DNA of 64,000 bases. It comes from Aquimarina sp. AU58 (GTDB lineage Bacteria; Bacteroidota; Bacteroidia; Flavobacteriales; Flavobacteriaceae). Where the stretch lies: NCBI RefSeq assembly GCF_900312745.1, contig NZ_OMPD01000014.1, positions 2,232,001-2,296,000 of the forward strand, in the 5' to 3' direction. Under the pieces are notes generated by a model. It was not told the DNA's origin, made no database searches, and saw only the letters and a list, made by a program, of their open reading frames with translations. Within the stretch, counting starts at the first letter, position 1. Each line of letters opens with the position of its first letter. A program made the position numbers and the translations under genes. Shown here in pieces: positions 35,691 through 44,400 of the stretch.

Positions 35691-35788
35691 GGAGATATGA
35701 TATAGGATGTTTTCATGTAACCTCATTTAGACTTTCAATTTACCCAATTAAAAGTCTAAATGGGATTACTCAAATAAAGACGAATCAA

Positions 35789-36445
35789 ATGATTAAAACC
35801 AGGGCCTTACTTTTATTTATAATAATAAGTGGCACGTTTATAAGAACACAAGCGCAAACTGAAGTTGGACTTAAAGCAGGTGTCAATTATGTCAACAATG
35901 TATTAGTAAATGACAAAATAGGAATTAATGGATCAGATAATGAGTATCGTTTCGGTTACCATGCTGGAATATTTGTAAGGATAAAATTTACAGATAAATT
36001 CTTACTTAATACCGAATTACTTTTCTCAAATAAGGGATATAAATTTGAAGGCCTTCGTAATGCTAATGCCCAGCCTTCAGGTAGTGGAAATTTACATCTT
36101 AATTATCTGAACTTACCAATATTATTTGGGTACAATATTTTTGACAAATTGATATTTGAATTAGGGCCTGAGCTTGGTTATTTGTTATCTGCCAAATCAA
36201 AATTTGGAACAGAAACAATTGATGTTAAGAACATATGGGATAACGATCTGGATTTTGGTTTATCCGCTGGTTTAGCTTATTCTGTTATGGAAAACTGGAT
36301 GATTGGAATTCGATATACTCATGGTATTTCTTCTGTACTTAAAGATGTAGTTTTGAGGAATGATGAAAATGGAACTCCTAGAGATGGAAATTTGAAATTT
36401 CAGAATCGAACTTTCCAACTCTCCCTTTTCTATAAGTTGAAATAA
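35789..36445 (+). CDS. PorT-like outer-membrane beta-barrel protein
   Basis: A 218-residue protein with a signal peptide (ending IRTQAQ) and the opening TEVGLKAGVNYVNN typical of the OMP_b-brl_2/PorT-like family. FHAGIFVRIKFTDKFLLNTELLFSNKGY-type strands and LNLPILFGYN also match; the protein ends FQLSLFYKLK. It is an 8- to 10-strand outer-membrane barrel. The precise role is unknown; many Flavobacteria carry several. It follows the T9SS adhesin by 98 bases and could be co-transcribed. A terminator lies at 36561-36593. Confidence 0.82.
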   Translation: MIKTRALLLFIIISGTFIRTQAQTEVGLKAGVNYVNNVLVNDKIGINGSDNEYRFGYHAGIFVRIKFTDKFLLNTELLFSNKGYKFEGLRNANAQPSGSGNLHLNYLNLPILFGYNIFDKLIFELGPELGYLLSAKSKFGTETIDVKNIWDNDLDFGLSAGLAYSVMENWMIGIRYTHGISSVLKDVVLRNDENGTPRDGNLKFQNRTFQLSLFYKLK

Positions 36446-36560
36446 AATCTACAAACATTAGATGAAAATGGTTGGTGTTTACTTTTTTCATAGAAATAGA
36501 GAAATAAAATTGAAAGATTCTTATCACTAACAAATGATAAGTACATTGATTTTTTAGAAG

Positions 36561-36593
36561 AAAAAGAGGCTGTCATAAAAGACAGCTTTTTTT
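36561..36593 (+). terminator. Intrinsic terminator
   Basis: The stem AGGCTGTC / GACAGCTT with loop ATAAAA, flanked by an A-run and a T-run, lies about 115 bases after the barrel gene and ahead of the repeated intergenic element. Confidence 0.8.
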
Positions 36594-36599
36594 ATAAAC

Positions 36600-36780
36600 T
36601 CATTTTAACCTGAATTCTAAAAACAACATATCCAAAAAAATGAAGTGTACTCTGCTTACAATTATCACCAAAATACAGATCAAAGGTATTTTTGTTAATA
36701 AACACTTCATTCAGTGGTTATAAGCCTATTTTTTAGAAGAAAATGAGTTTTTTGTATTTATCTATATAGTATAATTTTGT
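36600..36780. repeat. Intergenic repeat element, copy 1
   Basis: About 180 bases similar to 41065-41245. A 59-base core (36649-36707) is identical to 41114-41172. The core contains a small hairpin (AAAATAC / GTATTTT, 36670-36692). In this copy an outer stem, AATGAAGTGT / ACACTTCATT, is also possible. The promoter-like pair below lies at its right end. Confidence 0.85.
36751..36779 (+). promoter_or_regulatory. Promoter for the astacin-type protease
   Basis: TTTG (36751-36754) is followed after 17 bases by TAATTTTG (36772-36779), matching TAnnTTTG. Transcription would begin near 36786, leaving about 160 bases of leader before the ATG. Confidence 0.5.
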
Positions 36781-36945
36781 CCACCCTCTTATTATTTTTT
36801 TAACCTAGGAAGCTTTTTAAGAAGCTCCTAATGATGATAAAACCTCTTCTTGATAAAGTTAGCATATAAGGGATTTAAAATCTTTTATGCTATAAAAAAG
36901 TCGAGATGAATTCAATACTAAACAATCAATTTAAATTAATTATTA

Positions 36946-38835
36946 ATGAAAAATCATTTTAAAATTAAAAGACTTGCCATTTATACAATAGCATTAAGTT
37001 CATTTTTTATTTCTTGCGAAAAAGAAATACCAGAGGCTATAGAAGAAGAAAGCGTAGAACATGTTTTGGTAAATACCGATGTTTCTGTCGAGCAAGCATA
37101 TCCCGATACAAGAGGAGAATGGGTAGAGATTCAATTATATGGAGAAAAGGTAATGGTAGAAAAAATAGGAGAAAATTATATCCTGGAAGGGGATATGTTA
37201 GTAACTCCTGATAACATGGTTAAACAAAAAAATCAAAAAAGTGTCGGGAGAACACGACTTGACACCCGATGGCCAAATAAAACCGTTTATTATGCGATAC
37301 AAAGCAGTATACCTAAAGATAAAAAAGAGTCTATAAAAAGTGCGATAGCACACTGGGAAACTCATACTCCCTTAAAATTTGTACGACGAGAGAATGGATC
37401 TAGTCAATCAGATTATGTGTTTTTTAAGAAAGGTAATGGATGTTCATCTTATGTAGGTCGTGTTGGAGGCCGGCAAGAGATTATTATAGGTGAAGGTACT
37501 TATTGTACTCGAGGAAATATTATTCATGAAATTGGCCATGCCGTAGGACTCTATCATGAGCACAGTAGAAAAGATCGAGACCAATACGTCAAAATTCATT
37601 ATAAGAATATAGAATCAGGCAGGGAATCTAATTTTTTGAAATATGAAGAACTGGGGGCTGACGGAAATGAATTTACTTCTTCATTAGATTTTAATAGTAT
37701 TATGATGTATGATTCGTATGCTTTCACAAAAAGCCTCAGAAAACCTACTATGACCTATCTCAATGGAACCCCTTTTGCCTCTAATAGAAGTTTTTTAAGT
37801 ACTGGTGATATCGAAGGGATTAAAAAAATGTATCCTGGTCTTAGAGAGTTTACCCAAAAAAGATGGGCAACTAGGCAAGGAGGATTTTGGGATCCTGAAT
37901 ATCAACAATGGTTGAGTGGTGATTTTAATGGAGATGGTAAGGAGGATTTTGCACATGTTTTTAACCATGATCATCGTACAAGTATTAATGTACATATATC
38001 TAATGGTTCTGGTTTTTATTTACAAACATGGGCAACTAAGCAGGGGCCATATTGGAATGCTCTGTATCAACAATGGGTAAGCGGTGATTTTAATGGAGAT
38101 GGTAAGGATGATATTGCACAAATTTATAACGAAGAAAATTATTCGACTATTAATGTGCATGTATCTAATGGTTCTGGTTTCACTTTAAAAAGATGGGCCA
38201 CTAAGATAGGAGGGTACTGGGATGCTCAATATCAACACTGGTTGAGTGGTGACTTTAATGGAGATGGATTTTGTGATATTGCCCATGTTTTTAACCATGA
38301 AAATGGTGCAAGTATTGATGTACGTGTATCTAATGGTTCTAATTTCTTTTCACGGAGATGGGCAACTAGAGTAGGACCATATTGGAATGCCCTATATCAA
38401 AAATGGGTGGTTGGTGATTTTGATGGGAATGGTAAGGATGATATTGGACAAATTTATAACGATGCGCATCGCGCGACTATTAATGTACGTATATCTAATG
38501 GCTCTAGTTTTTCTAATCATAGATGGGCTACCAGATATGGTAGTTATACTAAAGAGGGTTCTCAAAAATGGGGAGCAGGTGATTTTGATGGAGATGGGGC
38601 TGACGATATTTTTGTAGCTGAAGATTTTTTAGGAAATGCCAATTTAAGCGTGTACAAATCGAGTGGTTCAGATTTTGGTTTACCCTATCGTAAAGGCACC
38701 CAACAGGGTGGCTATTGGCCTTCTCAACAATGGAGGGTTGGTGATTTTAATGGAGATGGATACTATGATTTCTTAAAAGCCTTTCATGATGGAGGATTTG
38801 CAACTATAGATGTACATCTCTCAACCGAAAAGTAG
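36946..38835 (+). CDS. Astacin-type (M12A) metalloprotease lipoprotein with FG-GAP-like repeats, copy 1
   Basis: A 629-residue lipoprotein (lipobox FISC followed by EKE). The catalytic domain has the astacin zinc motif HEIGHAVGLYHEHSR (from residue 194) and the Met-turn SIMMYDSYAF, as in flavastacin. From about residue 305, six repeats of about 55 residues each carry GDFNGDGKDD-type DxNxDGxxD calcium loops plus WATRQGGFWDPEYQQW-like segments, as in VCBS/FG-GAP beta-propellers. There is no T9SS sorting domain, so it is probably held at the surface by lipid. The N-terminal segment before the catalytic domain (about 20-105) is probably a propeptide. A second copy follows. Confidence 0.88.
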   Translation: MKNHFKIKRLAIYTIALSSFFISCEKEIPEAIEEESVEHVLVNTDVSVEQAYPDTRGEWVEIQLYGEKVMVEKIGENYILEGDMLVTPDNMVKQKNQKSVGRTRLDTRWPNKTVYYAIQSSIPKDKKESIKSAIAHWETHTPLKFVRRENGSSQSDYVFFKKGNGCSSYVGRVGGRQEIIIGEGTYCTRGNIIHEIGHAVGLYHEHSRKDRDQYVKIHYKNIESGRESNFLKYEELGADGNEFTSSLDFNSIMMYDSYAFTKSLRKPTMTYLNGTPFASNRSFLSTGDIEGIKKMYPGLREFTQKRWATRQGGFWDPEYQQWLSGDFNGDGKEDFAHVFNHDHRTSINVHISNGSGFYLQTWATKQGPYWNALYQQWVSGDFNGDGKDDIAQIYNEENYSTINVHVSNGSGFTLKRWATKIGGYWDAQYQHWLSGDFNGDGFCDIAHVFNHENGASIDVRVSNGSNFFSRRWATRVGPYWNALYQKWVVGDFDGNGKDDIGQIYNDAHRATINVRISNGSSFSNHRWATRYGSYTKEGSQKWGAGDFDGDGADDIFVAEDFLGNANLSVYKSSGSDFGLPYRKGTQQGGYWPSQQWRVGDFNGDGYYDFLKAFHDGGFATIDVHLSTEK

Positions 38836-38904
38836 CTATATACCATCATATTTATCGATTTATTAATATAATCAAGGAGCACTACATTTTCCTTACTCCC
38901 TTAA

Positions 38905-38932
38905 TATTCCCCTAGACCTCAATAGGGGAATA
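38905..38932. terminator. Hairpin after first protease gene
   Basis: The 9 bp stem TATTCCCCT / AGGGGAATA with a 10-base loop lies 70 bases after the stop. No clean T-run follows, so it may be a weak terminator or RNA-end protection. Confidence 0.45.
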
Positions 38933-39047
38933 AATATTCCTCCTTTTAAGAGAGGTGGGACAGGTACAATTATATACACAAAACTGTACATTTTATGTTA
39001 AAAGGAAAATTTGTCGTACACCCTTAACTAATTTAAATTAATTATTA

Positions 39048-40901
39048 ATGAAAAATGATTTTAAAATTAAAAGGTTTACCATGTACACAATGGTATTAAG
39101 TTTATTTCTTATTTCTTGCGAAAAAGAAACACCTGAGACTATAGACGAAGGCGTAGAAAATATTTTGGTGAATACCGATGTTTCTGTCGAGCAAGCATAT
39201 CCCAATGCGAGAGGAGAATGGGTAGAGATTCAATTGAATGGACAATCGGTAATGGCAGAAAAAATAGAGGAAGATTATATTTTTGATGGAGACATACGGG
39301 TGATTCCTGATGCTATGGTTAAAAGAAAACATCAAAAAAGTACAGGAAGAACTCAAGCACGATGGCCAAATAATACGGTATATTATACGATAGATAGAGA
39401 TTTGCCTAATAAAGAACGAGTAACGTATGCAATAGCACACTGGGAAGCTAATACTTCTCTAAAATTTATACCCCGAACGCATCAATCAGATTATGTTCAT
39501 TTTAAGAAAGGTAGTGGATGCTCATCTAATATAGGTCGTGTTGGAGGTCGACAAGATATTATATTGGCTTCCGATTGTACAATGGGGGTTGTTATTCACG
39601 AAATCGGTCATGCCGTAGGATTATGGCATGAGCAAAGCAGAGTAGACAGAGACCAATACGTCACAGTTCATTATGAAAATATAGAACGAGGTAGAGCAAA
39701 TAATTTTCAAACGTATATAGAGCAAGGGTTTGATGGAGATGAATATACCCAAGCATTAGATTTTGGAAGTATTATGTTGTACGATTCGTATGCTTTTTCA
39801 AAAAATAACAAACCTACCATGACCAGAAAAAAAGATGGAAGAATTTTTTATTTGCAACGAAATGGTTTGTCAAGAGGAGATATGCAAGGAATTGCAAGGA
39901 TGTACCCTGCTGTGAGTAGATTTACTGCACAAAGATGGGCAACTAAACAAGGAGGATTTTGGGATCCTGAATATCAACAATGGTTAACCGGTGATTTTAA
40001 TGGCGATGGTAAGGAGGATTTTGCACATGTTTTTAACCATGATCATCGTACAAGTATTAATGTACATATATCTAATGGTTCTGGTTTTTATTTACAAACA
40101 TGGGCAATTAAGCAAGGGCCGTATTGGAATGCTCTATATCAACAATGGGTGAGCGGTGATTTTAATGGAGATGGTAAATTTGATATTGCACAAATCTATA
40201 ATGAGGAAAATCATTCGACTATTAATGTACATGTATCTAATGGCTCTGGTTTTACTTTACAAAGATGGGCTACCAGGATAGGAGGGTATTGGGATGCTCA
40301 ATATCAACACTGGTTGAGTGGTGACTTTAATGGAGATGGCAAGTATGATATTGCACATATTTTTAACCAAGAAAATGGTACAAGTATTGATGTACGTGTA
40401 TCTAATGGCTCTAATTTTTCTTCACAAAGGTGGGCAACTAAAGTAGGACCGTATTGGAATGCCCTATATCAAAAATGGGTGGTTGGTGATTTTAATGGAG
40501 ATGGTAAGGAGGATATTGGACAGATTTATAACGATGCACATCGTGCGACTATTAATGTGCGTATATCTAATGGTTCTAGTTTTTCTAATCATAGATGGGC
40601 TACCAGATATGGTAGCTATACTAATAAGGATTCTCAAAAATGGGGGGCAGGTGATTTTAATGGAGACAAGTTTGACGATATTTTTGTAGCTGAAGATTCT
40701 TCAGGAAAGGCCAATTTAAGCGTGTATGAATCAAGTGGTTCAGATTTTGGTTTCCCCCAGAGGAGAGCTACCCAACAATGGGGCTATTGGCCTTCTCAAC
40801 AATGGAGGGTTGGTGATTTTAATGGAGATGGGTATTATGATTTTTTAAATGCCTATAATGATGGAGGGTACGCGAGTATAGATGTGCATGTTGCAAACTA
40901 A
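39048..40901 (+). CDS. Astacin-type (M12A) metalloprotease lipoprotein with FG-GAP-like repeats, copy 2
   Basis: A 617-residue paralogue of the preceding gene with the same layout: lipoprotein signal (LISC, then EKE), proregion, astacin motif HEIGHAVGLWHEQSR (from about residue 184), Met-turn SIMLYDSYAF and six calcium-loop repeats. The catalytic domain has diverged clearly, for example GSGCSSNIGRVGGRQD here against GNGCSSYVGRVGGRQE in copy 1. The repeat region is much closer to copy 1, which suggests gene conversion. The upstream 20 or so bases (ATTTAAATTAATTATTAATG) and the downstream sequence are also shared, so the unit arose by tandem duplication. Differing specificities are plausible. 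Confidence 0.88.
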   Translation: MKNDFKIKRFTMYTMVLSLFLISCEKETPETIDEGVENILVNTDVSVEQAYPNARGEWVEIQLNGQSVMAEKIEEDYIFDGDIRVIPDAMVKRKHQKSTGRTQARWPNNTVYYTIDRDLPNKERVTYAIAHWEANTSLKFIPRTHQSDYVHFKKGSGCSSNIGRVGGRQDIILASDCTMGVVIHEIGHAVGLWHEQSRVDRDQYVTVHYENIERGRANNFQTYIEQGFDGDEYTQALDFGSIMLYDSYAFSKNNKPTMTRKKDGRIFYLQRNGLSRGDMQGIARMYPAVSRFTAQRWATKQGGFWDPEYQQWLTGDFNGDGKEDFAHVFNHDHRTSINVHISNGSGFYLQTWAIKQGPYWNALYQQWVSGDFNGDGKFDIAQIYNEENHSTINVHVSNGSGFTLQRWATRIGGYWDAQYQHWLSGDFNGDGKYDIAHIFNQENGTSIDVRVSNGSNFSSQRWATKVGPYWNALYQKWVVGDFNGDGKEDIGQIYNDAHRATINVRISNGSSFSNHRWATRYGSYTNKDSQKWGAGDFNGDKFDDIFVAEDSSGKANLSVYESSGSDFGFPQRRATQQWGYWPSQQWRVGDFNGDGYYDFLNAYNDGGYASIDVHVAN

Positions 40902-40966
40902 AAGTAGCTATATACCGTCATATTGTATTTATGACTATCGGTTTATTCATATAAGGTGTGCTACAA

Positions 40967-41007
40967 ATTTTCTTTACTCACTTCCTTTTAGGGGGAGTAA
41001 AGAAAAT
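40967..41007 (+). terminator. Terminator-like hairpin after second protease gene
   Basis: The stem ATTTTCTTTACT / AGTAAAGAAAAT has 12 pairs. The loop can extend the pairing (CTCACTTCC with GGGGGAG). Confidence 0.6.
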
Positions 41008-41064
41008 CTTGCAAAAAAAGAGAAATTTACTGTACACTCTTTAAAACTTTAAAGCTCGCCCAAT

Positions 41065-41245
41065 TCATTTGAACCTGAATTCTAAAAACAATCTATCCAA
41101 AAAAATAAACCCTACTCTGCTTACAATTATCACCAAAATACAGATCAAAGGTATTTTTGTTAATAAACACTTGATTTAAAGCTTAAAGGCTTGTTTTTTC
41201 AATGAAATGAGTTTTTTAGACTTGTATAAGTTATATAATTTTACT
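41065..41245. repeat. Intergenic repeat element, copy 2
   Basis: The counterpart of 36600-36780, with the identical 59-base core at 41114-41172. Its right end has TAATTTTA (41236-41243), a weakened version of the promoter -7 element in copy 1. It lies upstream of the large surface-protein operon. Confidence 0.85.
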
Positions 41246-41467
41246 TTCTATTTTGTTACTTTTTAGCCTATTGTCCCTACTTGGTATTACTAATTAAGAA
41301 GTTTTTTATTATGCAAAAACCTTTTCTTATGATTTTACGTAGATACTATTGTTTCCGATTATATCTGTAAAGGAAGTAAACGGTATGTATTGAAAAATCA
41401 TGAAAATTAAATCTTAGTATATCGATTAAAGAGGATACTATTTTTTACCCAAATCTTAAATGTTTCT

Positions 41468-44400
41468 ATGAAAGTAAAATTATATTTAGTCCTGTTTTGT
41501 GTTGCATTAAATTCATTTTTTGTTATAGCTAATGAAAAAGATTCTTTGTCAATAAGTAAAAAAGATAGAATTAAAAAAGAAAAAATTAATGATGAATTTA
41601 CTTATTTAAAGGAATTAGATAAAAAATTCCCAATCCAAAACCTAATGCAGAAAGCATCTCCAGAATTTGATTTTGATACTATAGAAAATGAATTTTTGGA
41701 AACTCCTCCAAGTGTCAATACCTCTAGAGCAACAGCAAAAAAATGGTTTGAGAAAATAGAAAAATTAGGAACTTGGATATCCTCTTTCGCTACTAGTAAT
41801 AGTCAAGCACTACCTGTAGGTATTAAAAAAGAAATAAATGGAGTAGAATATCAATTGGGTTTTATTAAAGCTAAATTTACCAAGGATTATACAGAACTTA
41901 CAGTTTTTGCAAGAGTTATATTACCTCAAACCGATGAAAAAGGAAATCCAATTGATCTCTATTTTGGAGCTGACAATATTAAACTATCTCATCAAGGAGG
42001 TATTATAGGAGAAGCCAAGCTTGTACTATTAGGGGATATGTTTATCCCTTTTAATGCAGGAAATTGGTTACTTACTCTTAAAGGAGGATTAGATTATACT
42101 ACAGGTGCTATTGCTATTAATAATAAAACATTTGTAGCTATTGATTGTGATGGAGTAAAGGAAATGGGAATAGTAGGAGAAGTACAGTTTTCTAGAAATT
42201 TAATCCTGCCTGTAGATGAAAAAGGAAATTCTTTACCAGATACCCGAACATATATTGGAGCGAACAATAAAACTACTCAAATACCCAATCGAGTAACTGG
42301 TACTTTTAAAACAACAGCTTCAGACTGGAATGACCTTATTGTAGATATTAATCTTTCGCCATTTGTATTGGCAAGTCAACCCGATAAATTTGTCTTTTCT
42401 GCAAACCAGGCTGTTTTTGATTTTAGTGATTTAAGGACAGAAAATGTTAATTTCCCCCAATATTACTTTGATGAAGGCTTATTGCTTCCTGATATAGAAT
42501 CCTGGAGAGGTATATATATAGCTTCTCTAAAGGTAGGCCTACCCAAAGAATTTAAAACCAAACAAAGTATTTCTGCAAATAGTAGGGTTCAATTTGAAGC
42601 TGCAAATTTGTTAATAGATAGCTACGGTGTTTCAGGATATTTTACTGCGAAAAATCTTTTTACTATTGATTCTGGACGTACATCAACATCAAAATCCTGG
42701 GCATATTCTATAGAAGAAATCAGTATTGATATCGCCACAAGTAAATTTATAGGGGCAGATTTTAAAGGACAACTACAACTTCCAATATCTTCTATTAAGA
42801 AAAATAATACTGATCAAAATGGATTAACATATGTTGGGATTATTTCTGAAGATGAATACTCATTAACGGTATCTGCAATTGACACCTTAGATTTCGATAT
42901 TTTTAGTGCAAAAGCAGAATTATTGCCCAACTCTTCGGTAGAATTAAAGGTCGTAGAAGGCTCTTTTAGGCCCAAAGCAATCCTGAATGGAAGTATGTCA
43001 ATAACTGCAAATCAGAAAACCTCATTAAACAATTCGAAGGCAGGTAGTAATAGTAAAACAGTAGATTTTAAAGGAATAGAATTTCAAAATCTTGTTCTTC
43101 AAACTGTTTCTCCAATTATTCAGGTTGATTATTTAGGATATAAAGGATCAGTAGCACTGGCAAATTTCCCCGTTTCTATAGATAATATAGCGTTTAGATC
43201 TAATGAACAGGAAGCCGGTATCGAATTTGACCTTAAGGTTAACTTAATGGGGAAGAATAGTAAAGGTTTTTCGGCGGATACACGTCTAGGGGTCTATGGG
43301 AAATATAAGGAAGAAGGATATAAACAACAATGGGAATATGATCGTATAGAATTATCTAAAATTAATTTAGATGCCAATTTAGGTGCGATCAAATTTAAAG
43401 GAGCATTAGAACTTATAGAAGATGATCCCGAGTATGGCGATGGTTTTTCAGCATACTTAGAAGGTACTTTTGGTAGTTTTGGTCCTATAACCAGTAAGGC
43501 ATTTTTTGGAAAGAAAGATTTTAGATACTGGTATGTAGATGCAGCAGTGCATGGGTTAAAAATACAAACAGGGCCATTACAGATAAATGGCTTTGCAGGA
43601 GGGGCTTTTTATAAGATGAGTAGAACATCCGATATAGGCTCTTCTTTTTCTCCATCTGGGCTTTCTTATATACCTAACGAAGATGCTAATCTGGGCGTTA
43701 AGGCTATGATACTTGGTGCTATTGGAGATGAAAGGACAATGCCTGTTTCTGCAGGGTTTGAAATAGAATTCAATGGCAATGCAGGAGTGAACAGACTTGG
43801 ATTCTTTGGAGAAGCACAAATAATGAAACCATTTGATTTTTCTAATCCCGTAAATAAATTAAAGCAAAAACTTGGCCAATTGGCTAATAATGAATTGGTA
43901 AAAGGTGCTTTGGAAACCAAATCAGGTAAGACATTTTTACAAAAGGCATCAGAACAATATGATTTTGAATATATTGGTAAAGCAGCCATAAGCGCAAAAT
44001 TGGGGATGGATTTTGATTTTGTGAATGATTCGTTTCATGCAGAGCTAGATCTTTATGTAGATGTTGCAGGAGGGGCTATAAAAGGAAGAGCATCAAACGG
44101 TAGGGCTGGTTATGGAGTGATACATATTTCTCCTGATGAGTGGTATGTACACATGGGAACACCCACAGATAGGCTTGGTTTAAAAATGAATGTAGGCCCT
44201 ATATCATTAGAAACAGGAGGGTATTTTATGATGGGAGATAATATTCCTTCAAGTCCCCCTCCCCCTCCTATAGTAGCTAGTATACTTGGTGTAGATGCAA
44301 ATAGCCTTGATTATGGAAGAGATGAAGGCTCTTTGGGCCAAGGTAGAGGGTTTGCATTTGGAGCAGATCTTCAGGTAGATACCGGGGATTTGAGGTTCCT

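Larger units (their letters stand above)
36446..36945. other. Intergenic region ahead of the protease pair
   Basis: This 500-base gap has no gene. It contains the terminator at 36561-36593, the intergenic repeat from about 36600 with a promoter near its end, and a 23-base imperfect palindrome at 36807-36829. Confidence 0.6.
40902..41467. other. Intergenic region ahead of the large surface operon
   Basis: This 566-base gap has no gene. It contains a terminator-like hairpin, the second copy of the intergenic repeat, and about 220 bases of probable untranslated leader. Confidence 0.6.

Noticed and set aside
37860..40890. CRISPR-like or satellite repeat array
   Set aside because: The periodicity of about 165 bases is coding: 55-residue calcium-loop repeats in the two proteases.
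43577..43989. Antisense frames inside the giant protein gene
   Set aside because: They are by-products of codon composition in the long sense gene, with no signal, domain or promoter of their own.
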